Assembly (NCBI GenBank): GCA_905373785.1
Contig: CAJPUK010000019.1
Location: 1 to 22,844, forward strand
Direction: 5' to 3'
DNA length: 22,844 nucleotides
Source of the DNA: an uncultured Johnsonella sp.
GTDB lineage: Bacteria; Bacillota; Clostridia; Lachnospirales; Lachnospiraceae
Positions within the stretch are counted from its first letter, which is position 1; every line of letters begins with the position of its first letter. Of the stretch, positions 1 through 7,988 are shown in pieces. The position numbers and the translations under genes are program-made. The notes under the pieces are model-generated. The model was given only the letters and a program-made list of their open reading frames with translations, searched no databases and was not told the origin of the DNA.

Positions 1-1192
1 CATTTACATCCTCCCCTCTGTACCTTGCAATTGACAGGCAGTCCTTATCACCTCTACCTGATATATTTATCACTATTATTTTATCCTTAGACATAGTAGG
101 CGCAAGCTTTCTTGCATAGGCCACCGCATGAGCACTTTCTATAGCCGGTATTATACCCTCAGTTCTTGACAGGTATTCAAATGCACTTACTGCCTCTTCG
201 TCTTCTATTGCCACATATTCGGCTCTTTTTGTATCATGCAAATAAGCGTGTTCCGGACCTATACCCGGATAGTCTAGTCCTGCTGATATTGAATATACCG
301 GTGCTATACCGCCGTATTCATCCTGACAAAAATATGACTTCATACCGTGGAAGATACCAAGGCTTCCCCTGTTAATACTTGCTGCCGTATCTAAACTGTC
401 CAAACCTCTGCCTGCCGCCTCGCAGCCTATCAGTCTTACCGACTCATCCTGTATAAAGTCATAAAAAGCACCTATGGCATTGGAGCCTCCGCCTATACAG
501 GCTATAACCGCATCGGGAAGTCTATTCTCATATTTTAATATATCAGCCTTTATTTCCCTGCTTATTACTGCCTGAAAGTCTCTTACTATAGTAGGGAACG
601 GATGCGGTCCCATAACCGAGCCAAGTACATAATAGGTATCGTCTATACGTCTTGTCCACTCCCTCATACAGGCGGATACTGCATCCTTAAGACTTTTGGT
701 TCCTACTGTTACCGAATGAACTTTAGCACCTAAAAGTCTCATTCTGTATACATTAAGTGACTGTCTTTTAGTATCCTCTTCACCCATAAATATCTCACAT
801 TCCATACCCATCAGCGCTGCTGCCGTAGCTGTAGCCACTCCATGCTGCCCGGCTCCGGTTTCCGCTATAAGCCTTTTCTTGCCCATACGCTTAGCCAAAA
901 GCACCTGCCCTAATACATTGTTGATCTTATGTGAACCGGTATGGTTAAGATCTTCTCTTTTTAGATATATCTTTGCTCCGCCCAAGTCTTTAGTCATATT
1001 TTCGGCAAAATACAGTCTTGAAGGTCTGCCTGCATAATTTTTAAGAAGGTCATTAAGCTCCTTTTGGAAACTTTCATCATTTTTATATTTATTATATTCA
1101 TTTTCCAACTCTATTACCGCATTCATAAGGGTCTCAGGTATATATCTTCCACCATGAACTCCAAATCTGCCCTTGGCATTTTCTTTACTCAT
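1..1192 (-). CDS. trpB: tryptophan synthase beta chain, 3' end cut by window edge
   Basis: TrpB condenses indole with L-serine to form tryptophan using pyridoxal phosphate, as part of the alpha2-beta2 complex. I translated this by hand because the frame runs off the window: 397 codons from an ATG at 1192, beginning MSKENAKGRFGVHGGRYIPE. Visible landmarks are GSHKINN with the PLP-binding lysine, the AETGAGQHG segment, and the GGGSNA phosphate loop. The last visible residues (NISGRGDKD, then about a dozen more) are the usual C-terminal end of the family, so only a few residues are missing. The start overlaps the trpF stop by 8 bp, which suggests translational coupling. trpA would be expected next, outside the window. 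Function and start are secure. Confidence 0.97.
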   Translation of the reverse strand, partial: MSKENAKGRFGVHGGRYIPETLMNAVIELENEYNKYKNDESFQKELNDLLKNYAGRPSRLYFAENMTKDLGGAKIYLKREDLNHTGSHKINNVLGQVLLAKRMGKKRLIAETGAGQHGVATATAAALMGMECEIFMGEEDTKRQSLNVYRMRLLGAKVHSVTVGTKSLKDAVSACMREWTRRIDDTYYVLGSVMGPHPFPTIVRDFQAVISREIKADILKYENRLPDAVIACIGGGSNAIGAFYDFIQDESVRLIGCEAAGRGLDSLDTAASINRGSLGIFHGMKSYFCQDEYGGIAPVYSISAGLDYPGIGPEHAYLHDTKRAEYVAIEDEEAVSAFEYLSRTEGIIPAIESAHAVAYARKLAPTMSKDKIIVINISGRGDKDCLSIARYRGEDVN

Positions 1193-1808
1193 TACATTCT
1201 TCCTTTCTTATCATTTCTATAAGTCTTTTTATCTTAGCTCTGTCTTTTTTCCTGTCCGTCTCTGCTCCGCTTGATATATCCAGTGCGTATGGGGAAAGTT
1301 CTTTAAGAAAATATCTCACATTAGCCTCGTCTATTCCGCCTGCCAGCATATACCGCCTGTTAAGTTTTTTTAAAAGCTCAATATTTTTTATGCTGTGGCT
1401 TAAACCGCCTCCCTTGCCGGTATCTATTAAAACAAGGTCTGAGGCACAGGAGTTTATCTTATCAAGGCTTGATTTATCTTCTATCTTATGTGCCTTTATG
1501 ATATCTGCCTTTGTTGATATTTTAAGGCTTTGTATGTACTTATTATCCTCTTCTCCATGTAGTTGTATTATATCAAACAGTCCTTTGTCAAAAAGTTTCT
1601 TTATAAATTCTATATCTTCATTTACAAATACTGCAACTCTTTTTATGGATCCGTCAAGTTTTTTACTTAAAACTTCAAGGCTTTTAATATCTATATTTCT
1701 ATGACTTTTAGGATAGTTTATTATAAATCCGATATAATCCGGTCGGTATACATTTACCGCCTCTATGTCTTCCTCTCGAAACAGTCCGCATATTTTTATC
1801 TTAGTCAT
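1185..1808 (-). CDS. trpF: phosphoribosylanthranilate isomerase
   Basis: TrpF performs the Amadori rearrangement of N-(5-phosphoribosyl)anthranilate to CdRP, the third committed step of tryptophan synthesis. The 207-residue length is normal for a stand-alone TrpF. Residues seen are KICG at 5-8 with the general-base cysteine C7, the LIDTGKGGG segment with the expected acid D129, and the phosphate-binding AGGIDEAN (about 156-163) and DISSGAETD (about 177-185). It overlaps trpC by 8 bp at its start and trpB by 8 bp at its end, the same overlap design at both junctions. It is cotranscribed with the rest of the trp operon, under the T-box upstream of trpE and perhaps an internal promoter before trpD. 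Confidence 0.97.
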   Translation of the reverse strand: MTKIKICGLFREEDIEAVNVYRPDYIGFIINYPKSHRNIDIKSLEVLSKKLDGSIKRVAVFVNEDIEFIKKLFDKGLFDIIQLHGEEDNKYIQSLKISTKADIIKAHKIEDKSSLDKINSCASDLVLIDTGKGGGLSHSIKNIELLKKLNRRYMLAGGIDEANVRYFLKELSPYALDISSGAETDRKKDRAKIKRLIEMIRKEECNE

Positions 1809-2586
1809 GTATACCTCTAAGGGATTTAAGTAACTCTACCCTATTGTCCGAGCGCATTAAAAGCTCCCCTATAAGCATCGCATCTATTCCCGACTCTCTT
1901 AAAGCCTTGACATCTTCAAGTCCTCTTACACCGCTTTCAGCCACACAGATATGCTCTCTTGGTATAAGTTCTCTTAGTCTTAGTGTATTTTCAAAGTCTA
2001 CGTTAAAATTTTTAAGGTTTCTGTTATTGACCCCTATTATATCTGCTCCGGCTTTAAGCGCCAACTCTATCTCTTTTTCATCGTGGGTTTCAACCAAGGC
2101 ATCAAGTCCAAGAGCATTGCAAAGTTTTAGGAAGTCTTTGATTTGATCAAAGTTAAGTATACTTACTATTAAAAGTACGGCATCCGCTCCCATTAACTTA
2201 GCTTCATATATTTGGTATTCATCTATGGTAAAGTCTTTTCTCAGCATGGGAAGTTTAATATTTTTTCTGATATCCGAAAATACTTCATCACTGCCAAGGA
2301 AGTATTGTTCCTCCGTGAGTACCGATACCGCTGCCGCCCCTGCTGCCTCATAGTCCTTTGCTATTGCCATATAGGGAAAGTCCTCTGATATAATTCCCTT
2401 TGACGGAGAGGCTTTTTTTACCTCACAGATAAAGTTAAGTTCATTTTGCCTTAATGCCTTGCTAAAGCTTAGTTTATTTACCTTTTCAAACTCAAATGCT
2501 TTTTTCTCAAGTTCTTCTTTTGAATTCAGGCTTTTAAGTCTTTCAAGTCTTTTTTGCGTAATTGCTATAAGTTCGTCTAATATCAT
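1801..2586 (-). CDS. trpC: indole-3-glycerol phosphate synthase
   Basis: TrpC closes the indole ring, converting CdRP to indole-3-glycerol phosphate with loss of CO2 and water. It is a 261-residue TIM barrel of standard length and is not fused to TrpF. Seen in the sequence are EVKKASPSKG at 55-64 with catalytic lysines, the LRKDF block near 115, NNRNLKNF, AESGV, and the terminal phosphate-binding IGELLM. The start has an AGGTGA ribosome site just upstream. Unlike its neighbours it is not overlapped by the gene before it: a 156-bp spacer of degenerate trpD 3'-end copies separates it from trpD. That spacer may weaken translational coupling at this junction (inference). Confidence 0.97.
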   Translation of the reverse strand: MILDELIAITQKRLERLKSLNSKEELEKKAFEFEKVNKLSFSKALRQNELNFICEVKKASPSKGIISEDFPYMAIAKDYEAAGAAAVSVLTEEQYFLGSDEVFSDIRKNIKLPMLRKDFTIDEYQIYEAKLMGADAVLLIVSILNFDQIKDFLKLCNALGLDALVETHDEKEIELALKAGADIIGVNNRNLKNFNVDFENTLRLRELIPREHICVAESGVRGLEDVKALRESGIDAMLIGELLMRSDNRVELLKSLRGIHD

Positions 2587-2600
2587 ATTTCACCTATGGG

Positions 2601-2824
2601 TTTGTATTTTTTATAAAATCTTCTATTTTTAGTGTCGCTTATGAGTTAATTAATCAACAGGTTTTACTTATATATTTGTATATTCTGCAAAATCTTCTTT
2701 TTTAGTGCCGCTCCTAAATTAATTAATTTATCAGCAGCTTACTTATATATTTGTGTATTTTACAAAATCTTCCAATTTTTTTAGTGCCGCTTTGGAGTCG
2801 ATTAATTCACCTGCAAGTTTTACT
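2601..2824 (-). repeat. degenerate tandem copies of the trpD 3' end
   Basis: Three copies of one sequence lie head to tail with a period of about 74-79 bp. The rightmost copy (about 2743-2824) is the live 3' end of trpD. Two decayed copies (about 2666-2742 and 2601-2669) fill the space before trpC. Shared anchors on the plus strand are AAAATCTTC (from 2615, 2689 and 2764), AGTG(C/T)CGCT (2631, 2704 and 2783), an ATTAATT-type block, and TTACTTATATATTTGT at the junctions. The spacer copies have lost the reading frame through small indels and early stops. The simplest reading is two rounds of tandem duplication of the gene tail followed by drift, leaving the copy next to the gene body intact. 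Confidence 0.8.
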
Positions 2825-3753
2825 CCCTCTTTTATGGAACTTACCTTATCTGCGATGTAAAGCGCTGCACCGGTGTTGATAACTACGGCTGCACGCTTAG
2901 CCCCGACTTCCTTACCGGAAAGTATACTTCTGGTAATATAGGCATTTTCCAAGGCTTCTCCACCCCTTAGTTCTTCCTTTTTATATCTTCCGAGTCCAAA
3001 GTCCTCAGGTTTTATGGTATAGGTCTTTTTTTCTTCTTTGTTAAATTCGCATACTAAAGTTTCGGAACTTACCGATACCTCGTCTAATTTGTCGTAAGCA
3101 TATACTACCATACCTTTTTTTACTCCAAGACCTTGAAGTGCAGCTGCCATAGGCTCTACCAAAGCTTCTTCATACACTCCCAAAAGCTGCATATTTGCCT
3201 TTGCCGGATTTGCAAGCGGTCCTAATATATTAAATATTGTTCTTATACCTATTTCTTTCCTTACCTTTGCAACATATTTCATGGCACTGTGATAATTTTG
3301 TGCAAACAGAAAACATATACCTGACTTATCAAGCACCTCTTTGCTTTGTTCAGGGCTTAGGGCTATATTTACTCCTAAGGCTTCCAAACAGTCTGCCGCT
3401 CCCGATTTTGAAGATGCTGCCCTGTTACCGTGCTTGGCTACCTTTATACCGGCTGCTGCCGTAACTATAGCCGCAGTAGTGGATATGTTAAATGAATTGG
3501 AGGCATCTCCTCCCGTTCCTACTATTTCAAGTAAATCTCCTCTATAATCAAACTCAAGTGCGTGATTTCTCATACATTTTGCAAATGCGGTAATTTCTTC
3601 AATGCTTGCCCTCTTTATGCTAAGCGCCGTAAGAAACGCCGCCATAGCCACATCACTTGCACTACCGCTCATCATTTCTTCCATACAGGCATAGGCTGTA
3701 TCTGCGCTTAAATCTTTACCCTCTACCAAATCTTTTATACTTTCTTTTATCAT
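2743..3753 (-). CDS. trpD: anthranilate phosphoribosyltransferase
   Basis: TrpD transfers the phosphoribosyl group of PRPP to anthranilate. The 336-residue length is typical of the unfused enzyme. The PRPP-binding GTGGD is at 79-83, followed by SNSFNISTTAA and the KHGNR segment at 107-111. The ATG at 3753 has a strong AGAGGAG ribosome site 6-8 bases upstream. The gene stands apart from its neighbours: 380 bp separate it from trpG, and its own 3' end has been tandemly duplicated downstream (2601-2742). A promoter-like TTGACA-N17-TATTCT at 3895-3923 could give it a transcript independent of the T-box. Confidence 0.97.
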   Translation of the reverse strand: MIKESIKDLVEGKDLSADTAYACMEEMMSGSASDVAMAAFLTALSIKRASIEEITAFAKCMRNHALEFDYRGDLLEIVGTGGDASNSFNISTTAAIVTAAAGIKVAKHGNRAASSKSGAADCLEALGVNIALSPEQSKEVLDKSGICFLFAQNYHSAMKYVAKVRKEIGIRTIFNILGPLANPAKANMQLLGVYEEALVEPMAAALQGLGVKKGMVVYAYDKLDEVSVSSETLVCEFNKEEKKTYTIKPEDFGLGRYKKEELRGGEALENAYITRSILSGKEVGAKRAAVVINTGAALYIADKVSSIKEGVKLAGELIDSKAALKKLEDFVKYTNI

Positions 3754-3894
3754 CTTGCTCCTCTTATTAAGTCTTTATTGTCAAAAGTTTTATGTCTTAG
3801 AATACCGCTTATGTATACGACTAGTGGTTCGGCATGTTGATAATCGTTCTAATTTCAACTATGCTCCTGACATTTCAGGTTATGATAGAGACAT

Positions 3895-3923
3895 AGAATA
3901 TATGTTAAATATCAATGTGTCAA
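3895..3923 (-). promoter_or_regulatory. possible internal promoter before trpD
   Basis: On the minus strand a perfect -35 TTGACA (3918-3923) is followed after exactly 17 bp by TATTCT (3895-3900), a 4-of-6 match to the -10 consensus. Transcription would start near 3888 and give a leader of about 135 nt before trpD. Internal promoters upstream of trpD are known in other bacteria, for example in E. coli. Here the call rests only on hexamer match and spacing, in an A+T-rich region where chance matches occur. Confidence 0.4.
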
Positions 3924-3929
3924 CGCACT

Positions 3930-4133
3930 AGTGTAATGTATCATTGACATTTAATTAATATCAAATAGTATAGTAGCTCTCGATTCTCTTTATATATTTG
4001 TTACAATCTATCAATGATGCTATGCACCGGTGCAACATACGCAAATTAGCAGTCCATTTAAAATTGCCATAAGTATGCTAATTTGAAGTGAATTTTCTAT
4101 TTTGTGAAACCGTTATATAAAGTGAGTCATGCA
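3930..4133. other. trpG-trpD intergenic segment with inverted repeats
   Basis: This is the trpG-proximal part of a 380-bp gap with no gene I can support. It contains a perfect 10-bp inverted repeat (CAAATTAGCA at 4042-4051 with TGCTAATTTG at 4076-4085, 24-nt loop) about 50 bp after the trpG stop. A perfect 12-bp palindrome TGCACCGGTGCA lies at 4023-4034. Neither is followed by a T-run on the minus strand, so they are not ordinary rho-independent terminators. They could be processing or stability hairpins, or scars of an inserted element (inference). Confidence 0.45.
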
Positions 4134-4703
4134 CTAACTGCACTGTAACAGGAAGTTCTTTATCATATCTTCTCCTTGCTGTGTAAGTATTGACTCCGGG
4201 TGAAATTGCAGACCGTATATAGGATACTCTCTATGTCTTACTGCCATGATCTCCGCCTCTTCACTGCTTCCTATTACCTCAAGGCAATCCGGTATAGTTC
4301 CTTCCACTGCACAAAGCGAATGGTATCTTGCAACCTTAAGCTTGGTACAAAGTTTATTGAATATAGGAGCCTTATTGTCAAGGTATATATAGGATTGTTT
4401 GCCGTGCATAAGTTTTTTGGCATATGAGACCTTTGACCCGAAAGCCACACAGATAGCCTGATGCCCAAGGCATATGCCGAGTATAGGTATATCTTTAACC
4501 GCCTTTATAAGCTCTACGCTTACCCCTGCATCTTCCGGTTTTCCGGGTCCCGGTGAAATAACTATTGCCTTAGGTTTTAAGTCTATGATTTCCTTGACAC
4601 TTAATTCATCATTTCTTATTATCTTTATATCACTGTCTATCTTTCCTATAAGCTGATACAGGTTATAGGAAAAGCTGTCATAGTTATCTATCAAGAGTAT
4701 CAT
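4134..4703 (-). CDS. trpG: anthranilate synthase component II (glutamine amidotransferase)
   Basis: TrpG hydrolyses glutamine and channels ammonia to TrpE for anthranilate formation. It is a 189-residue class I amidotransferase. Landmarks are DNYDSFSYNL at 6-15, the oxyanion-strand SPGPGKPEDAG at 50-60, nucleophile C78 in GICLGHQ, and the H168/E170 pair in LQFHPES, so the catalytic triad is complete. The start overlaps the trpE stop by one base (TAATG), the classic coupled arrangement that keeps the two subunits at equal amounts. Such subunits sometimes also serve PabB in folate synthesis. No pab gene is in view, so that cannot be judged here. Confidence 0.96.
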   Translation of the reverse strand: MILLIDNYDSFSYNLYQLIGKIDSDIKIIRNDELSVKEIIDLKPKAIVISPGPGKPEDAGVSVELIKAVKDIPILGICLGHQAICVAFGSKVSYAKKLMHGKQSYIYLDNKAPIFNKLCTKLKVARYHSLCAVEGTIPDCLEVIGSSEEAEIMAVRHREYPIYGLQFHPESILTQQGEDMIKNFLLQCS

Positions 4704-6190
4704 TACATTTCCTCCTTACATGCGGACTCTATAGCATATTTTACCGCCTTCATCTTATTGACACATTCTTCATATTCAAGCTCGGGGTCAGAGTCTGCCA
4801 CTATGCCGGCACCGGAGCGAATAACCAGCCTGTCTTTCTTTTTATATGCCAGTCTTATAGATATGCAGGTGTCCATATTTCCGCTAAAGTCTATATAGCC
4901 TATAGCTCCTCCGTATATACCTCTTTTATCCCCTTCAAGTTCATCTATTATCTCACAGGCTCTTATTTTAGGTGCTCCGGAAAGTGTACCTGCCGGAAGC
5001 ACGGCTTCTATCGCATCAAGCGCATCCTTGTCTTCTCTTATAAGTCCCTTTACTGTAGAACCTATGTGCATAACATGGGAAAATTTTACTATTTCCATAT
5101 ATTTATCAACCTTTACACTTCCAAACTTACTGATCTTACCAAGGTCATTTCTTCCAAGGTCTACCAACATATTATGCTCAGCCTTTTCTTTTTCATCTGA
5201 TAAAAGGTCTTTTATAAGTTTCTTATCTTCATCTTCCGTACTGCCTCTTTTTCTTGTACCTGCCAGCGGAAATGTTGACAGTTTTTTATCCTTAAGTTTT
5301 ACAAGGGTTTCCGGAGATGCACCGGCTATTTCTATATCATTACTTGAAAAGTAAAACATATACGGTGAGGCATTGCTGATCCTAAGTCTTCTGTATGCAT
5401 CCAACAGGCTTCCGCTTGCCTTTGCTTCAAGTTTGTTGGATAAGACTACTTGGAATATATCTCCCTCGTATATATATTTTTTTGCCCTGCCGACTATTTC
5501 CATATACTCTTCTTTTTTAAATAAAGGCTCAAAATCCGATAAAAGCTTTATTTTCTCTTCTTCCTTCGCTTTTCCATGTTTTATAAGTCCTATAATTCTT
5601 TCTATTTCTCTTAATGCCTCTTTATAATTTACTTCTATATCATCACTGGCTATGTCCATATTTACTATTACTATGATTTTTTGTTTATAATTATCATAGG
5701 CTATGATTTTATCGAACAGCATAAGATCCATATCTTTAAAGTCTGCATCTTTTGAATTATCAAGTTTTAACTTCGGTTCTGCATACTTTATATAATCGTA
5801 TGAAAAATACCCTACCAAACCGCCGGTAAAGCTTGGCAGTTCTTCCTGTTTGGGACTTTTGTACTCGCTCAGTATTTGCCTTATATATTTTGCAGGGTTT
5901 ATACAGTCTTCTTCAAGTCTTACTCCGTCTTTATCCTTTATCTTTATTTTATAATCATTAAGTGTTATCTCTAATTTAGGCTCAAATCCGAGAAAGGTGC
6001 ATCTTCCCCAAGTCAGATTTTCTTCCGCAGACTCAAGTATATATGTGTGTGTGCTGACTTCTTTAAGTATTTTAAGTAACTCTATGGGAGTTCTCACATC
6101 CGCAAGTATCTCAGTACTTACAGCTATTTTCTTATATATTTTAAGCTTCGCTGTTTCCCTAATCTTATCTAAACTTATATTGGTCTTCAT
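4703..6190 (-). CDS. trpE: anthranilate synthase component I
   Basis: TrpE makes anthranilate from chorismate with ammonia delivered by TrpG, the first committed step of the pathway. At 495 residues it has the N-terminal regulatory half and the C-terminal chorismate-binding half. ILES at 51-54 matches the LLES motif that binds feedback-inhibitory tryptophan in characterised TrpE proteins, so allosteric control is likely retained. The C-terminal half shows DLGRNDLGK, the FSHVMHIGS block and PAGTLSGAPK, all signature chorismate-enzyme segments. The ATG at 6190 follows an AGGAGG site with a 4-base spacer. It is the first gene of the operon, about 90 nt after the T-box terminator, and overlaps trpG by one base. 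Confidence 0.97.
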   Translation of the reverse strand: MKTNISLDKIRETAKLKIYKKIAVSTEILADVRTPIELLKILKEVSTHTYILESAEENLTWGRCTFLGFEPKLEITLNDYKIKIKDKDGVRLEEDCINPAKYIRQILSEYKSPKQEELPSFTGGLVGYFSYDYIKYAEPKLKLDNSKDADFKDMDLMLFDKIIAYDNYKQKIIVIVNMDIASDDIEVNYKEALREIERIIGLIKHGKAKEEEKIKLLSDFEPLFKKEEYMEIVGRAKKYIYEGDIFQVVLSNKLEAKASGSLLDAYRRLRISNASPYMFYFSSNDIEIAGASPETLVKLKDKKLSTFPLAGTRKRGSTEDEDKKLIKDLLSDEKEKAEHNMLVDLGRNDLGKISKFGSVKVDKYMEIVKFSHVMHIGSTVKGLIREDKDALDAIEAVLPAGTLSGAPKIRACEIIDELEGDKRGIYGGAIGYIDFSGNMDTCISIRLAYKKKDRLVIRSGAGIVADSDPELEYEECVNKMKAVKYAIESACKEEM

Positions 6191-6282
6191 ACTTCCTCCT
6201 GATGTAAATGTATTTTTACTGATTATTTAGTGTTTAACGACTTCACATACTTCATGTTATGGGCAAGATCTTTAATAAAAAC

Positions 6283-6326
6283 AAAAAACTCGCCCATGAC
6301 AGATTTAAAATCTATCAAGGACGAGT
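6283..6326 (-). terminator. T-box regulated terminator before trpE
   Basis: On the minus strand ACTCGTCC (6319-6326) pairs with GGGCGAGT (6288-6295), with further inner pairing through AGATTT/AAATCT, and is followed by a run of six T (6283-6288). This is a strong rho-independent hairpin located directly after the T-box sequence. It is expected to form when charged tRNA-Trp is abundant and to be replaced by the antiterminator when uncharged tRNA binds. Confidence 0.88.
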
Positions 6327-6582
6327 AATATTTACCCGCGGTGCCACCTTAATTCATGTGTACTGATACACATACCCTTTTTCAGATACCAACATATCCT
6401 ATACAACTAACGTATGTATTAACGTCATAGAATACTCAGCTTAATAAAGCCTTTGACTATGCCCTCAGTGGTCCATTTAACAAACTGCATTTCTATCCGG
6501 CTTCCAGCCACCCGGACTCTCTGTAAGCGCATGAGAGTTTTTATCTCCACCTCAACGGTTTAAGTTATTAACTTTTTAATTG
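6283..6582 (-). promoter_or_regulatory. tryptophan T-box leader (tRNA-Trp sensing riboswitch)
   Basis: This leader reads uncharged tRNA-Trp and lets transcription reach trpE. The conserved T-box AAGGTGGCACCGCGGG is at 6335-6350. Its UGGC can pair with the GCCA end expected of tRNA-Trp, whose discriminator is G. The Stem I apical region GGGTGGCTGGAAGCC is visible about 6500-6515. In the specifier region a UGG tryptophan codon (6473-6475) is followed by a purine in AAATGGACCACTGAGGGC, matching the usual specifier-loop layout. The regulated terminator (6283-6326) lies immediately downstream. The target genes (trpEGDCFB) agree with the codon, so the amino-acid assignment is strong. The 5' limit is set from the promoter and is approximate. 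Confidence 0.93.
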
Positions 6583-6588
6583 CTGATT

Positions 6589-6617
6589 ATTAAAGCATTT
6601 AAAAGGACAAATGTCAA
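6589..6617 (-). promoter_or_regulatory. trp operon promoter
   Basis: On the minus strand a perfect -35 TTGACA (6612-6617) is separated by 17 bp from TTTAAT (6589-6594), a 5-of-6 match to the -10 box. Transcription would begin near 6582, a few tens of bases before T-box Stem I. Position, spacing and match quality make this the likely main promoter of the operon. Confidence 0.75.
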
Positions 6618-6847
6618 GAAAATTATAAAGGTTATTTTTTTAACATTTACTTGTTATACTGAACTATTCTCATTTAAACTGATACTGTAGGCATTTTTAT
6701 TACTATACAACATATACAATCCATTATTTGACCAGCTAATGTATCGAAGTTTCAACCTGCTTACCCAATTTTAGGTTTGGGAAGTTTGGGTTATGAATTA
6801 TTTTAAACAAATAGAATTACACTATGCTTTTATTTCAACAATTTGTA

Positions 6848-7540
6848 TTAGTTGTTTGTCTTGAAAAATGGGCATCTGTCCTTTATACACTGATTATTTT
6901 GTTCAGTAAAACCACACTCTATTTTTGTTTTTTCCATCTCAATACCGAAATGTTCTTTAACAAAATCTACGGCAGATAGTATTGACAAAAACGAATCTCT
7001 TTTGCAACAGCGTGGTCCTCCAATCTCACCAATCTTTCCAAGTGACTTAGAAGTCATCTTGTGTGACAAGGAAAATGGCTCGTTAGTCAGCGGTGTAGAC
7101 TTTGAAATAATCGAAATAAATATTCCTGAGCTTATTCCTGCTCCGCAAGCTCCCCAAAATCCGCACACACCGCCCGGAACACATTTGCCACGATTCATCA
7201 TCTCAATTAATGCACTGTGAAGGTCAATATCTCCACCTGCATTCTTATATGCAGCAAGCAGTGCGGACCCAACCATAACATGGTGCTCCGGACCATGCAT
7301 ATGGCAAAATGGCATCAACATGATTTTTTCTATTATTTCGATCGGGTTCTTTGATTCTTCTCTAATACATAAGCCGATTATACTGTCAAGTCCCTGAGTA
7401 TGGCAATCATTACATACATAGTGAGCATTAATACATCTTGTTTTACTATTTTCTTTTTTATGACAGAGTTCACACTCCATTAAAATATCCGACTCAAGAT
7501 ATTCAAGCAAAGCCTTACAAATCAAACATTCCTCTTTCAC
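6848..7540 (-). CDS. DUF5714-like cysteine-rich protein
   Basis: A 230-residue soluble protein with 17 cysteines and no signal or membrane segment. The N-terminal part has CxxC pairs at C5/C8, C23/C26 and C43/C46, which look like metal knuckles. The core has CHMHGPEHH (79-87), GGVCGFWGACGAG (124-135) and the segment SKSLGKIGEIGGPRCCKR (164-181), with more cysteines at 209, 218 and 223. I recognise this core as the DUF5714 family of anaerobes, whose function is not established to my knowledge. The pattern suggests zinc or iron-sulfur binding and redox or metal-centre chemistry (inference). The start is a GTG at 7540 with GGGAGG eight bases upstream. It lies downstream of small accessory genes and upstream of the trp promoter, with no functional tie to trp visible. 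Confidence 0.72.
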   Translation of the reverse strand: MKEECLICKALLEYLESDILMECELCHKKENSKTRCINAHYVCNDCHTQGLDSIIGLCIREESKNPIEIIEKIMLMPFCHMHGPEHHVMVGSALLAAYKNAGGDIDLHSALIEMMNRGKCVPGGVCGFWGACGAGISSGIFISIISKSTPLTNEPFSLSHKMTSKSLGKIGEIGGPRCCKRDSFLSILSAVDFVKEHFGIEMEKTKIECGFTEQNNQCIKDRCPFFKTNN

Positions 7541-7590
7541 AGAACATACCTCCCAACCTACAGCTTTGTGGCTGTTTTCAATATATAGAC

Positions 7591-7914
7591 TTAATCTCCG
7601 CTACCCAGCAGAAACTCTTTATGAAAAAGTGCATAAGATACTATAGCAATAAGCTTATACATTAAATACATCTGCTCTTTCTCTTCTTCATTACCGGTAT
7701 CCCAATTTTCTACACTCAAATACTTCATCATATCTCTTTGGGCAGCTTCAAGCTCTTCTATTTCAAAGGTATAATCTTCATAATATCTGTTCCATAACTG
7801 CTTTACAAAGGCTATATCCTTTTTTTGATAAAGCTTATATAATGCCTTTTCTTCTAAATGCTCAATATAAGCAAATCCTTTTTTACAACTATTATTCAAA
7901 TAAAAACTATACAT
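7591..7914 (-). CDS. hypothetical acidic helical protein
   Basis: A 107-residue protein I do not recognise. It is predicted soluble, rich in Glu, Tyr and Lys, and probably mostly helical, ending in GSGD. There is no signal peptide, membrane segment or obvious catalytic motif. A TTG codon at 7917 is in frame, but the ATG at 7914 has AAGAGGT at a proper six-base distance, so I take the ATG. It lies 74 bp after the SF0329-like gene, on the same strand, and may share its transcript. In this setting of immunity-like genes a small acidic protein could be an immunity or antitoxin factor, but nothing in the sequence proves that. Confidence 0.7.
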   Translation of the reverse strand: MYSFYLNNSCKKGFAYIEHLEEKALYKLYQKKDIAFVKQLWNRYYEDYTFEIEELEAAQRDMMKYLSVENWDTGNEEEKEQMYLMYKLIAIVSYALFHKEFLLGSGD

Positions 7915-7988
7915 CAATGCACCTCTTATCTTTTTATTTTGCTTGAGTAGTGTGGTGTTTTTAACACAGTTGTCCTTATCCTATAAGC

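Noticed and set aside
3764..3931. Plus-strand open frame over the trpD start and adjacent gap, with a protein-like tail (NFNYAPDISGYDRDIEYMLN)
   Set aside because: It has no suitable start or ribosome site and runs antisense into trpD. The protein-like look of about 30 codons may be chance. Worth one BLASTX but not a feature.
3944..3974. Plus-strand TTGACA followed by a TATAGT-like box in the trpG-trpD gap
   Set aside because: Spacing (16-19 bp) and -10 match are poor, and no plus-strand gene follows.
6750..6800. ACCCAA/TTGGGT repeat as a terminator of the DUF5714-like gene
   Set aside because: The stem is short with competing pairings, and no T-run follows on the minus strand.
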